Source: Actinacidiphila glaucinigra
GTDB lineage: Bacteria; Actinomycetota; Actinomycetes; Streptomycetales; Streptomycetaceae
DNA length: 64,000 nucleotides
Assembly (NCBI RefSeq): GCF_900188405.1
Contig: NZ_FZOF01000007.1
Location: 397,211-461,210, forward strand
Direction of reading: 5' to 3'
Below, in pieces: positions 26,553 through 35,107 of the stretch (the first letter of the stretch is position 1; every line of letters begins with the position of its first letter). The translations under genes and the position numbers were made by a program. A model generated the notes under the pieces. That model saw only the letters and a program-made list of their open reading frames with translations, did not search any database and was not told the origin of the DNA.

Positions 26553-27042
26553 GTAGCGGCGGCGCGGACGGCGGCAGCCGCCGAGCAAGGACATCGTGCG
26601 CCGACCGGCTCGACTCGGGCCTCGCGGGCGATGCGGTGCGCAGCAGTTGCCGGCACTCGCGTCCGGCCTCGCCCGGCCCCTCGTACCGATGCCGCCGCAG
26701 CGATCGCGGGTTGAGCTTTGCGCGGCCATCCGGCGTGACGTCCCGCACCGGGACGTCGAACCGTCGCGGAGACCCTGTGCCGACGAGATGGCGCACGGGC
26801 TCGCGGCGTCGACTTCGTCACGATTGACGGGAGCGCGCCCGAACACCCCAACCGCCGGGAATGGCAGTCCGTTGCGGTGACCGCCATCTGTCGTTCATGC
26901 CTGTCTCACCGCGCTGGTCGACCGTGCTTCCTAGCGTCCGTGAGTGCGCGCACCGCTGACCTGCCGCAGCCCGCTGTCAGGTTCGGAGCGCTGCTGTTCG
27001 GTCGGTGTGCGACTGCACCCGACGACGCGAAAGGCCCCTGGA
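26553..27042. other. 490-base intergenic region
   Basis: No convincing gene. Several long frames exist on both strands, but none has a start with a ribosome binding site or recognisable motifs. The last ~150 bases carry a possible PHO box and presumably the phosphatase promoter. Confidence 0.5.
26893..26914 (+). promoter_or_regulatory. Candidate PHO box upstream of the secreted phosphatase
   Basis: Two contiguous 11-base units, GTTCATGCCTG and TCTCACCGCGC, each match five of seven positions of the GTTCACC core of Streptomyces PhoP direct repeats. They lie about 130 bases before the ATG. Weak match; position plausible. Confidence 0.3.
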
Positions 27043-28659
27043 ATGTCGGAAGAACCCAAGCAAACGAGAATCTCCCGTCGCAACGCGCTCGGCTTGTTCG
27101 GCGCGACAGTGTCCGGCGCCGCCGCCGGGCCACTGGTCCTCGGCGCCGGAACCGCCGAGGCTGTCCCGGCGAAGTCGGAGGTCACCGGTCTCACCACCGG
27201 CTCGCCCACCACCCCCGTCCAGGGCCTGCACCTGACCTTCGGCGCCGACCCGCGCAGCCAGATGGTCGTCTCGTGGGTCACCGACGCGGCCGTCAAGAAC
27301 CCCCGGGTCGTCTACGGCACGCTGAGTGGCGGCTTCGGTTCCACCGCGCGCGCGACGACGAAGACCTACGTGGACGGCACCTCCGGGCGGACCGTCTGGG
27401 TCCATCACGCGCTGATCAGCAAGCTCAAGGCCGACACCGACTACCTGTACGCGGCCCAGCACGACGGCGCCACCCCCGACGCCGGCACCTTCCACACGGC
27501 GCCGTCCGGCCGAGCTCCGTTCACCTTCACCAGCTTCGGCGACCAGGGTGCGCCCAGTGTGACGTGGAAGACCGGAGCGAACCCGGCCGACGCCTCGGGC
27601 CGCGACTTCGAGCCCAACGCCACGCCCGCCGCTGCCGACATCGTCACCGGCGTCGAGAAGGTCGGCCCGCTGTTCCACCTCCTCAACGGTGACCTCTGCT
27701 ACGCCAACACCGGGCCCGACCGCGTTCGCGTATGGCGCGACTTCCTCACCAACAACAGCCGCTCGGCGCGATTCCGTCCGTGGATGCCGTGCGCGGGCAA
27801 CCATGAGATCGAGCTGGCCAACGGCAAGCTCGGTCTCGACGCGTACCAGACCTACTTCGAGCTGCCCTCGACCGAGACCCAGCCCGAGCTCGACAACCTC
27901 TGGTACTCCTTCACGGTCGGCGGGGTGAAGGTGATCGCCCTGCAGAACGACGACATCGCCCTGCAGGAGGGCGGTGACATCTACATCAAGGGCTACTCCG
28001 GCGGCCGGCAGCTCGCCTGGCTGGAGAAGGAGCTCAAGTCGGCACGGGCCTCGAAGGACATCGACTGGATCGTCGTCTGCATGCACCAGGTGATGATCAG
28101 CTCGGCGACCGCCGCGAACGGCCCTGATGTCGCGCTGCGCGCGGCGTACGGCCCGCTGTTCGACAAGTACGGCGTCGACCTGGTGGTCTGTGGCCACGAG
28201 CACGACTACGAGCGCTCGTTGGCGGTGCGTGGCGTCGTCCCCGGCAGCGTCACCCTCACACCCAACCCGAGCCAGACCGCGCTCGATGTGATCGACAGTG
28301 CGCACGGCACGACGCACATGGTCCTCGGCGGTGGCGGCGTGTCCGGCATCACCAACAACAGCTTCACCACCGACGACGCCGACGGCCACGGGCATCACTC
28401 GGCGTACGTCCAGATGGAGCACGTCGGCAAGTACAACTCGGTCAAGGAGAAGGAGACGGCGGTCTGGATCGGGGTCCGTGACGCGGAGCATCCGTACGGG
28501 TTCGCCGAGTTCTCCGTGGACCCGGGCCGTCACCCCGGTGACATGACCCGCATCCACGTCACCTACTACAACATCATCACGCCCACAGGTGAGCTGTCGG
28601 TCTTCGAGAAGTTCACGCTGCAACGCCGTCGCAGTGACGGCGGCCACGGCCGGCACTGA
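27043..28659 (+). CDS. Tat-exported purple-acid-type metallophosphatase
   Basis: A 538-residue exported enzyme. A twin-arginine signal is visible as SRRNALGLFG (residues 11-20), followed by a hydrophobic stretch to about residue 40. Residues 55-165 form a fibronectin-like N-terminal domain. The metallophosphoesterase metal motifs then follow in order: SFGDQG, NGDLCYA, AGNHE, CMHQ and GHEHDYER. This is the purple acid phosphatase arrangement. Likely function is phosphate scavenging outside the cell. The ATG at 27043 is preceded by AAAGG. A strong hairpin follows the stop. Confidence 0.87.
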   Translation: MSEEPKQTRISRRNALGLFGATVSGAAAGPLVLGAGTAEAVPAKSEVTGLTTGSPTTPVQGLHLTFGADPRSQMVVSWVTDAAVKNPRVVYGTLSGGFGSTARATTKTYVDGTSGRTVWVHHALISKLKADTDYLYAAQHDGATPDAGTFHTAPSGRAPFTFTSFGDQGAPSVTWKTGANPADASGRDFEPNATPAAADIVTGVEKVGPLFHLLNGDLCYANTGPDRVRVWRDFLTNNSRSARFRPWMPCAGNHEIELANGKLGLDAYQTYFELPSTETQPELDNLWYSFTVGGVKVIALQNDDIALQEGGDIYIKGYSGGRQLAWLEKELKSARASKDIDWIVVCMHQVMISSATAANGPDVALRAAYGPLFDKYGVDLVVCGHEHDYERSLAVRGVVPGSVTLTPNPSQTALDVIDSAHGTTHMVLGGGGVSGITNNSFTTDDADGHGHHSAYVQMEHVGKYNSVKEKETAVWIGVRDAEHPYGFAEFSVDPGRHPGDMTRIHVTYYNIITPTGELSVFEKFTLQRRRSDGGHGRH

Positions 28660-28690
28660 CCCACCGCGGCCGGCAGCAGTAGTCGGCAAC

Positions 28691-28723
28691 GCCCGGGGCC
28701 GGGACGTCGTCCCGGCCCCGGGC
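28691..28723. terminator. Perfect 15-bp hairpin after the phosphatase gene
   Basis: GCCCGGGGCCGGGAC and GTCCCGGCCCCGGGC are exact complements with a GTC loop, 31 bases after the stop. Confidence 0.75.
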
Positions 28724-28847
28724 TTCCCGTCGGACAGCCGGGGACGCCGGGGAGCGGCCCCCCTCGCACGGAGGCACAGCTACCCTTTCGCCGGAGTGGT
28801 GGGCTGCGGAGCGGGCCTGGAAATGGCCTTGAAGGGGCGGGCGTTCG

Positions 28848-29225
28848 GTGGGCGGCGCAGGTGAATCCAGGACCTCGCGCTCCGTTGCCCTGCCAATGGG
28901 CATCGTCATGTCCCTCGGCACGTGCTGGCTGATCGCGAACATCTGGTCTTCGTGCGATGTCGGGGTGAACGACTCCGCCAATTCGGGTTTTCTGGTGATC
29001 GTCTATCTTCCGCTCGCCTTTGTTGTCTTCTCGGTCGCGGCCGGCGTCACCCATTCGGTCATGGCGAAGTGGACCAACGCGACGCTCGCCCTTGGAAGCG
29101 CCGTCGCTGTGGAGATCGCCATCGGCTGGACAGTAATTGCCTGGATCGGAATCGCGGACGACTACCCGGCACCGTTCTGTCCCGGAAACATCCCGGCGTG
29201 GTGGCCGCACTTCATTCCGATCTGA
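28848..29225 (+). CDS. Small membrane protein, three helices
   Basis: A 125-residue protein with hydrophobic segments near residues 17-33, 46-67 and 80-104 and a short Trp/Pro-rich tail ending WWPHFIPI. The GTG at 28848 follows AAGGGG at a long spacing of 11 bases; ATG codons at residues 17 and 21 are alternatives. Codon use is less GC3-biased than in neighbouring genes, hinting at foreign origin. No family recognised. Confidence 0.55.
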   Translation: MGGAGESRTSRSVALPMGIVMSLGTCWLIANIWSSCDVGVNDSANSGFLVIVYLPLAFVVFSVAAGVTHSVMAKWTNATLALGSAVAVEIAIGWTVIAWIGIADDYPAPFCPGNIPAWWPHFIPI

Positions 29226-29255
29226 CGCGCGCGTGGACGACGAGGCGGCGTTCAC

Positions 29256-29768
29256 TCAGCCCGCGGAGCCGGAGGGCTCCGCGTCGCTGCGCACCCGACG
29301 CCGCCCTTCCTGCCGGAGCTCCACGGCGGCGAAGGCCATCAGGCCCAGGCCCAGGGCGGCCATCCCGGACGAGACGAACAGCCGCGTCCCGCCGATGTCA
29401 CGCTCCGCGGTGACCGTGTCGGGACGGTCGGGCCTATAGACGACGGCCAGGCGGTCGCCGTCGTCCAGCAACCTGCGGTCGGTGGTCGACGGCAGCCGGT
29501 AGGTGACCTCCGCGTTAGCCACCGTGAAGGTCACCCAGAGCCGATCGTCATCGGCCCCCTGGAGTTGCGTCCGGACGGTCCCCGTCGTGTGCACGCCGTC
29601 GCGCAGTTCCACGGTGCTCATCACCGCCGGGGTCAGCAGACACGCGCCGACGACGAGGAACAGCGCTCCGAGCACGAGGTTGACCCGGGGGGTCCCATCC
29701 GGGCACTCCACGACCTCGTCGCATCGCGTCGCCGCCCCCTGTGAAGCGCAGTCCACGGGGCACATCAT
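29256..29768 (-). CDS. DUF3592-like membrane protein
   Basis: A 170-residue protein with a hydrophobic helix near residues 32-52, a beta-rich extracytoplasmic domain of about 80 residues, and a second helix near 130-150 (LFVSSGMAALGLGLMAFAAV). The middle reads GTVRTQLQG...VTFTVANAEVTYRL...DDGDRLAVVYRPDRPDTV, the usual DUF3592 sequence (value, pipe, and VVYxPxxP). The start is uncertain: ATG 29768, a GTG eight codons upstream, or a start nearer the first helix. Function unknown. Convergent with the small membrane protein gene at 28848. Confidence 0.65.
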   Translation of the reverse strand: MMCPVDCASQGAATRCDEVVECPDGTPRVNLVLGALFLVVGACLLTPAVMSTVELRDGVHTTGTVRTQLQGADDDRLWVTFTVANAEVTYRLPSTTDRRLLDDGDRLAVVYRPDRPDTVTAERDIGGTRLFVSSGMAALGLGLMAFAAVELRQEGRRRVRSDAEPSGSAG

Positions 29769-29858
29769 GGCGTTTCCGGTGCGGCCTGTCACGGTTGCGT
29801 CGTGCTGTCGGTCATCCCTTGAGAGACGAGGAACGAGTGGACCGAGGGGTCATTCACC

Positions 29859-30653
29859 ATGGTGAACGAGAGTGTTCTGCACCCGAGCCTGATCGCCCCG
29901 GTCGGGCATGTCGAGCCGGTACCGCGCAGGGTCAGGGGGCTGATCGGCGGGCGCGTCGTCTTCGACACCCGCCGTGCGCTGTACGTGTGGGAGTGGCAGG
30001 CCTACCCGCAGTTCAGCATTCCGGTCGAGGACCTGGTCGACGGTGAGCTCGTCGACGAGCACCACACCGAGCACCACGGTGCGGGCTCCGCGCGCCGGCA
30101 CTCACTGCGGATCGGCCCGGAGGTCCGCGAGGGTGCGGCGTGGGTGTGGGACGAGGACAGCCCGAAGCCCCTGCACGGGACCGTGCGCTTCGAGTGGGAG
30201 GCGGTGGACTTCTGGTTCGAGGAGGACGAACCGGTCTTCGTGCACCCCAGGAGCCCCTACTCGCGGGTGGACGCCCTGCGTTCGTCGAGCGGCGTCCGGG
30301 TGGAACTGGAGGGCGTCGTGCTCGCGGAGGCGCCCAACTGCGTGAAGTTGTTCGAGACCGGCCTTCCGACCCGCTACTACATCGAGCGGATGTACGTCGA
30401 CTGGACGCGACTGCGGCACTCGGACACCGTGACGCGGTGCCCGTACAAGGGGACGACGAGCAGCTACTGGTCGTTCGACGGCGACACCGCGTCCCACGAG
30501 GACATCGCGTGGGGGTACGACTTCCCGACCATCCACGCCAACCGCATCGCGGGCCTGGTCGCCTTCTACAACGAGCACGTCGACCTGTACATCGACGGCC
30601 ATCTGCTCCCGAAGCCCACCGACTCCGTCCTCGGGGCGGCGAAGCCCGAGTAG
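29859..30653 (+). CDS. DUF427 family protein, two domains
   Basis: A 264-residue protein with two copies of the DUF427 fold. The first reads RALYVWEWQAYPQFSIPVEDL and later EWEAVDFWFEEDEPVFVHPR. The second contains the family signature CPYKGTTSSYWSFDG and ends NEHVDLYIDGH. Family members are small beta proteins of unknown enzymatic role, common in actinobacteria. GAGGGG lies nine bases before ATG 29859. A strong hairpin follows. Confidence 0.82.
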   Translation: MVNESVLHPSLIAPVGHVEPVPRRVRGLIGGRVVFDTRRALYVWEWQAYPQFSIPVEDLVDGELVDEHHTEHHGAGSARRHSLRIGPEVREGAAWVWDEDSPKPLHGTVRFEWEAVDFWFEEDEPVFVHPRSPYSRVDALRSSSGVRVELEGVVLAEAPNCVKLFETGLPTRYYIERMYVDWTRLRHSDTVTRCPYKGTTSSYWSFDGDTASHEDIAWGYDFPTIHANRIAGLVAFYNEHVDLYIDGHLLPKPTDSVLGAAKPE

Positions 30654-30664
30654 CCTCCGGGGCC

Positions 30665-30718
30665 GTCCCGCTTCCGCAGGGCGGCCCGGTGTGTCCGGGT
30701 GCCCTGCGGAAGCGGGAC
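30665..30718. terminator. Perfect 18-bp stem between convergent genes
   Basis: GTCCCGCTTCCGCAGGGC and GCCCTGCGGAAGCGGGAC are exact complements, and the loop contains a further CCCGG/CCGGG stem. It lies between the DUF427 stop and the SDR stop and should work in both directions. Confidence 0.78.
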
Positions 30719-30767
30719 GAGGAACCCGCGGCGGTGGCCGAAAAGCCCCCGATGACAGGCCGGGGGA

Positions 30768-31571
30768 TCAGGACGGGCGGGTGGTGGAGATCCCGCCGTC
30801 GACGGAGAGCGTGATGCCGTGGACCATGGCCGCGTCGTCGCTGACGAGGTACAGGACGCCCTTGGCGATGTCCTCGGGACGGACGACCACGCCTGCCGGG
30901 GTGGCGGCGGTCATCTCGTCGAGCGCCGCTCGGGCCGCCTCGTTGCCCGGCGTGAGGGTCGCCCCGGGGGCGACGGCGTTCACGCGCACGCCGCGCGGCC
31001 CGTACTCCGCGGCCCAGCTGCGGGTGAGCTGTTCGTCCGCCGCCTTGGTCGCGGTGTACATCGCCGCGTAGGGGCTGCCGACGCGGGCCATCCAGGAGCC
31101 GATGGTGACGATGGCGCCGCTGCCGTGCTCGGCCATGGCCGGCGCCAGCGCGGCGACCAGGACGTGGGGGGCGCGGACGTTGACCGCGAGCATGGCGTCC
31201 AGCTCCGCGTCCGGCAGGTCCTCGGTGCGCGTCGCGGGGTAGATGCCCGCGTTGTTGACCAGGATGTCGACGCGTCCGCCGAGCGTGTCGGTGGCCTGTG
31301 CGGCGAAGGCCCGCAAGCGCTCGTAGCCGCCGGTCAGGTCCGCCGCGACGAAGTCGGCCCGGCCGCCGGCCTGCCGGATGTCGTCGACGAGTCGCGGCCC
31401 GCGGGGCCCCTGCCGGCCGCTGACGACGACGTGTGCGCCCTCGCCGGCCAGTGTGCGGGCTATCGCCTCGCCGATCCCGCTGGTCGAGCCGGTGATCACG
31501 GCGGTGCGGCCGGCCAGCCGCGAGCCGGGGGTGGGGGGTGCGCTGTCCATGGTGTGATGCGAAGTGGTCAT
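30768..31571 (-). CDS. Short-chain dehydrogenase/reductase
   Basis: A 267-residue SDR. The cofactor motif TGSTSGIGEAIA is near residue 28, NNAG near 108, the catalytic Ser in IGSWMARVG near 158, and YTATK near 172. ATG 31571 follows AGGGACCC; two other ATG codons downstream are possible. It is divergent from an MmyB-like regulator gene, and a CCAGGT-N8-ACCTGG inverted repeat sits between them. SDR genes paired divergently with MmyB-like regulators are a recurring arrangement, so this SDR is the probable target. Substrate unknown. Confidence 0.85.
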   Translation of the reverse strand: MTTSHHTMDSAPPTPGSRLAGRTAVITGSTSGIGEAIARTLAGEGAHVVVSGRQGPRGPRLVDDIRQAGGRADFVAADLTGGYERLRAFAAQATDTLGGRVDILVNNAGIYPATRTEDLPDAELDAMLAVNVRAPHVLVAALAPAMAEHGSGAIVTIGSWMARVGSPYAAMYTATKAADEQLTRSWAAEYGPRGVRVNAVAPGATLTPGNEAARAALDEMTAATPAGVVVRPEDIAKGVLYLVSDDAAMVHGITLSVDGGISTTRPS

Positions 31572-31605
31572 GGGTCCCTGTCTAAGCCGGACCGTCGGCA
31601 TCGGG

Positions 31606-31625
31606 CCAGGTCAGGACGTACCTGG
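31606..31625. promoter_or_regulatory. CCAGGT-N8-ACCTGG inverted repeat between SDR and MmyB-like genes
   Basis: Six-base perfect arms separated by eight bases, 35 bases from the SDR start and 49 from the regulator start. A fitting operator for the divergently encoded helix-turn-helix protein. Confidence 0.5.
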
Positions 31626-31673
31626 GCATGGCATGACCACCCAGGGCGCCGGCGGTCCGCCTACCCTGGAGCC

Positions 31674-32522
31674 ATGCCACGCGACCGCGCCGCGCTCGGG
31701 GCGTTTCTCCGCTCCCGCCGGGACCGCCTCACCCCCTCCCAGGCGGGCATCGAGGCCTTCCCCGGCGCCCGGCGGGTGCCGGGGCTGCGACGCGAGGAGC
31801 TGGCCGTGCTCGCCGGCCTGAGCCCGGACTACTACAGCCGGCTCGAACAGGGACGCCAGGCCAACATCTCCGACGAGGTGCTCGACGCGCTGGCCCGGGC
31901 GCTGCGCCTGAACGAGGTCGAACGCGCCCACCTCCGCGACCTCGCCGCACCCACCGCGCGGCGCCGCGCCGCGACCCCGCACGCGGCCGCCGTCCAGCGT
32001 CCGGATCCCGGGCTGCTGCGGGTGATGCGCACGCTGGACCACGTCCCGGTGCTGCTGCTCGGCCATCGCGGCGAGGTGCTGGCCCGCAACGGGCTGCTGA
32101 TGGAGGTGCTGGGCCGTCCGCTGGAGCCGGGGACGTCGTTCGTCCGCTTCATGTTCCAGGACCCGGTCGCCCGCGAGCGGATCGTGAACTGGCAGGACTT
32201 CGCGTCGGCCGCGGTCGCCACGATGCGCCGGGAGACCGCCCGACGTCCGCACGACACGCGCCTCGCGCTGCTCGTGGACGAGCTCCGCACCACCGACGCC
32301 GATGTCGCCCGCTGGTGGGACGACCACGCCGTCCGTGACTACGCGTCGGTCGCCAAGCGCGTCCAGCACCCCACCGCGGGCCCGCTGACCTTCGACATCG
32401 AGATCGTCTGCGCACCCAACGAGCCTGACCAGCGCCTTGTCGTCTACACCGCCGACCCCGACTCCACGACCGCCCGCGTCCTGCCGATGCTGGCGAGCTG
32501 GAACACCGCGCCCCGTCTCTGA
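31674..32522 (+). CDS. MmyB-like helix-turn-helix regulator
   Basis: A 282-residue regulator. The N-terminal XRE-type helix-turn-helix includes RRVPGLRREELAVLAGLSPDYYSRLEQGRQ. The C-terminal ~180 residues match the MmyB-like ligand-binding domain, with VPVLLLGHRGEVLARNGLL and a terminal LVVYTADPDSTT. These regulators bind an unknown, possibly fatty-acid-like ligand and usually sit next to an SDR gene, as here. Start ATG 31674 with GGAG just upstream. Confidence 0.87.
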   Translation: MPRDRAALGAFLRSRRDRLTPSQAGIEAFPGARRVPGLRREELAVLAGLSPDYYSRLEQGRQANISDEVLDALARALRLNEVERAHLRDLAAPTARRRAATPHAAAVQRPDPGLLRVMRTLDHVPVLLLGHRGEVLARNGLLMEVLGRPLEPGTSFVRFMFQDPVARERIVNWQDFASAAVATMRRETARRPHDTRLALLVDELRTTDADVARWWDDHAVRDYASVAKRVQHPTAGPLTFDIEIVCAPNEPDQRLVVYTADPDSTTARVLPMLASWNTAPRL

Positions 32523-32567
32523 CCGCGCCCTCCCTCGGCAGGCGGCGGTTCGGCTTTCCCCTGTTAC

Positions 32568-32581
32568 GATCATGAATGATC
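32568..32581. promoter_or_regulatory. Inverted repeat GATCAT-GA-ATGATC
   Basis: Six-base perfect arms with a two-base centre, about 118 bases before the orphan histidine kinase start. It could be that gene's operator or a short terminator arm pair for the preceding gene. Confidence 0.3.
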
Positions 32582-32698
32582 CTGTTCGGGTGAGTGGAAA
32601 CCCCGGTTGCCGGTGGGCAGCCCCTCCTGCGCGTCGAGCCCCGTGATCCCGGGGGAACGCGGGCGCGGCATGCCGCCGTCAACGGACCGGGAGGCCAG

Positions 32699-33811
32699 GT
32701 GAATCTCCGGCATCCGCCGTCCGCGGTGCTCGACGGCGTATTGGTCCTCGTCGCGCTCTTCGACGTCTGGGTCCACGTCCACGCCGACGAACCCCTGCAA
32801 CTGGCGTGCGCGCTGGGCGGGGCCTTCGTGCTTCTGCTGCGGCACGGACGGCCGCTGCTGACGTTCCTGGTGACCTTGCCGGCCGTGTTCTTCTCCGACG
32901 CGATCTTCGCCTCGCTGGCGGCGCTCTACACCCTCGCGTCGGTGTCGCGGAGGCGTGTCATCCTGGCCGTCGGCGTGGTGGCCTTCACGCTCTGCGATCT
33001 CGCGCCGGACGTCAACGTCTCCACGGAGGACCTGGTCACGTTGAGCTACACGGCGGCGACCGCGGCGGCCGCGGTCTTCCTCGGGCAACTGGTGCAGGCC
33101 CGCCGGGACCTCTCGCAGCGCATCGTTGAGATCTCCGAGGCCCGCGAGCACGAACGGCTGCTGATCGCCCAGACGATCCTGGCCTCCGAGCGGTCCCAGC
33201 TCGCGCGGGAGATGCACGACGTGGTCTCCCACCAGGTCAGTCTGATCGCGGTGCGGGCCGGAGCCCTGCAGGTCGGTACGCGTGACGCGCACGCCAAGGA
33301 CGCCGCCAGTACGATCCGCAGGCTGAGCGTGCAGACCCTGGACGAGCTGAGGTACATGGTCAGCGTCCTGCGCGCCGCCGGTGACCGCCCCACCGATCTC
33401 ACCCCGCAGCCCTCCCTGGCGGATCTGGAGCGCCTCGTCGACGGCAGCGGCATCGAGGCCCGGCTGACCGCCGACCTCCCCGGTGATCTGGCCCCTTCGG
33501 TTCAGCGCGCCCTGTACCGCACCGTGCAGGAAGGACTGACCAACGTACGCAAGCACGCCCCGGGTGCCGCCACGGCCATCCGGCTCTGGCAGAGCGACGA
33601 TTCCGTCCATGTCACGGTCACCAACGGCCCCCCGACCCGGCCGACCATCCCCCTGCCGAGCGCCCATTACGGCCTGACGGGACTGCGTCAGCGCGCGGCA
33701 CTGCTCGGCGGAACACTCGCCTGCGGTCCGGTGTCCGACGGCGGATACCAACTCCGGCTCGATCTTCCGGTCAAGACGACCATGCCTGCGCCGGGCGACG
33801 TCGGCCCGTGA
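32699..33811 (+). CDS. Orphan sensor histidine kinase (HisKA_3 type)
   Basis: A 370-residue kinase. Four to five hydrophobic helices span residues about 10-130. The HisKA_3 phospho-acceptor motif AREMHDVVSHQVSLIAV is near residues 168-184, the N box RTVQEGLTNVRKHAPGA near 283, and the G box HYGLTGLRQRAALLGG near 340. The GTG at 32699 has GGGAGG four bases before it; a longer frame upstream would add an unsupported tail. No response regulator gene flanks it, so its partner is elsewhere. Confidence 0.82.
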   Translation: MNLRHPPSAVLDGVLVLVALFDVWVHVHADEPLQLACALGGAFVLLLRHGRPLLTFLVTLPAVFFSDAIFASLAALYTLASVSRRRVILAVGVVAFTLCDLAPDVNVSTEDLVTLSYTAATAAAAVFLGQLVQARRDLSQRIVEISEAREHERLLIAQTILASERSQLAREMHDVVSHQVSLIAVRAGALQVGTRDAHAKDAASTIRRLSVQTLDELRYMVSVLRAAGDRPTDLTPQPSLADLERLVDGSGIEARLTADLPGDLAPSVQRALYRTVQEGLTNVRKHAPGAATAIRLWQSDDSVHVTVTNGPPTRPTIPLPSAHYGLTGLRQRAALLGGTLACGPVSDGGYQLRLDLPVKTTMPAPGDVGP

Positions 33812-34050
33812 CGAGTGGCGGGGCCTGTTCGAGGTGCCGACCGCGACTGGTGGGTGTATTGACTCCACGCCATCGCGGACAGAGCATGGTTTCAACGGGA
33901 ATGTGGCGATAGAAGCCGATTCTGGCGTCGCCGCTTCACCTGCGGGGTCCGATCACCCGCAGCGAGGCCCGGGGCCGCTCGGGCGCACACCCGCACGTGG
34001 CCTCCCGCCTCGACCAGGCCCAGGAACCAACCTGGCAAGGGAGAGTTGTC

Positions 34051-34476
34051 ATGCGTATTCCCAGGTGGCCCCTCGCCGCGATGGCCGGCCTCGCACTCGC
34101 CCTGGGCGGTGCGGCCACATCGGCCGTCGCCACACCGACGAGTGCGCCCGTGTCCTCCGTGAGCCACGGTGGCTGGGGCGACGGAAATTGGGGTTACGGC
34201 TACGGCTACGGTCACGGCGGCCATGGTCACGGCCACGGCGGTCACGGCGGCCACGGTCACGGCGGTTATGGAGGTTACGGCGGCCATGGCGGCCATGGTG
34301 ACGGCGGCTACGGCGGTCACGGTGGCGGCGGCTATGGCGGTGGTGGCCACGGCGGCGGCGGTTACGGCGGTGGCGGTCACGGTGGTGGCGGCTACGGCGG
34401 CGGTGGGGGCGGCGGCCACGGTGGCGGCGGTGGAGGCGGCGGCCACGGCGGTGGGGGCGGTGGCGGCGGAAGGTGA
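34051..34476 (+). CDS. Secreted Gly/His/Tyr-rich low-complexity protein
   Basis: A 141-residue exported protein. The signal peptide spans residues 1-28 and ends SAVA. The mature part is almost wholly Gly, His and Tyr, in repeats such as GHGGHGDGGYGGHGGGG grading into poly-Gly/His (HGGGGGGGGHGGGG). Over twenty His in such a sequence suggest divalent-metal binding or a structural wall protein; plant-like GRPs and some spore-coat proteins look similar. ATG 34051 follows AAGGGAGAG. A terminator follows the stop. Function is inference only. Confidence 0.72.
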   Translation: MRIPRWPLAAMAGLALALGGAATSAVATPTSAPVSSVSHGGWGDGNWGYGYGYGHGGHGHGHGGHGGHGHGGYGGYGGHGGHGDGGYGGHGGGGYGGGGHGGGGYGGGGHGGGGYGGGGGGGHGGGGGGGGHGGGGGGGGR

Positions 34477-34483
34477 CAGAGCG

Positions 34484-34509
34484 GATGGGGCCGACGAGTC
34501 GGCCCCATC
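34484..34509. terminator. Hairpin after the Gly/His-rich gene
   Basis: GATGGGGCCGA and TCGGCCCCATC are exact complements around CGAG, a few bases after the stop. Confidence 0.65.
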
Positions 34510-34542
34510 TCGCGTGTGAGCAGCGGGTCAAAGGAGGTCACG

Positions 34543-34989
34543 GTGTCGGACAGGGAATCAGGAGGCCGGGCGGACGGGCGGTCGCGCTCGGAGGTGTGGA
34601 AGACGCAGTTGAGGACGCTCCAGGACGTCAGGCCGCCGTTCGTCCCGGAAGGCGCCTCGGCGATGACCATCGTCGTCTGGCGGGACCCCGGCGACCCGGG
34701 GGCGCCCCCGCACCGGCACTCGGGGCCGGCCTTCGGGTACGTGACCGAGGGCGCGGTCCTCTTCGAGCTCGAGGGCGAGCCGGAACGGGTGATCAAGGCG
34801 GGTGAGACCTTCTGGGAACCGGGCGGGGACGTCATCCACTACCAGGACGGCAACGCCCTTTCGGACGGGCGGACCGAGTTCATCGTGACCATGCTGTGCG
34901 CGCCCGGGCAGCCGATGCTCACCGTGGTCGACGAGGAGGAACTGGCCCAGCGGGCGGGTCTGCGCGCCCCGCGCCCCGCGTCCGGCTGA
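34543..34989 (+). CDS. Cupin-domain protein
   Basis: A 148-residue cupin. PPHRHSGPAFGYVTEGAVLF around residue 58 carries the first cupin motif (His-x-His and Glu), and GETFWEPGGDVIHYQDGN the second. The GTG at 34543 has a near-perfect AAAGGAGGT four bases upstream, which fixes the start. Related cupins are used as metal-dependent dioxygenases or regulators. No operon partner; a stem-loop follows at 34991. Confidence 0.78.
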   Translation: MSDRESGGRADGRSRSEVWKTQLRTLQDVRPPFVPEGASAMTIVVWRDPGDPGAPPHRHSGPAFGYVTEGAVLFELEGEPERVIKAGETFWEPGGDVIHYQDGNALSDGRTEFIVTMLCAPGQPMLTVVDEEELAQRAGLRAPRPASG

Positions 34990-34990
34990 C

Positions 34991-35017
34991 ATGCGCCGCA
35001 ACGCCGTTTCGGCGCAT
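34991..35017. terminator. Stem-loop after the cupin gene
   Basis: ATGCGCCG and CGGCGCAT pair across an 11-base loop directly after the stop. Moderate stability. Confidence 0.45.
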
Positions 35018-35107
35018 CCCGGCGGCACCCCTCGCGCAGGGAACTCCCATAGTACGCATATCGCCATAAATGGTTAAAGGAGTTGCAAAGCCGGGAAGGC
35101 GGGCGGT

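Noticed and set aside
26341..26796. Minus-strand frame beside the HIT gene
   Set aside because: Overlaps the HIT gene's 3' end and has no start signal or family match. Could not exclude a decayed gene, but evidence is too thin.
35018..35107. yybP-ykoY manganese riboswitch before the TerC gene
   Set aside because: The region is too short and lacks the conserved pyrimidine-rich loops of that riboswitch class.
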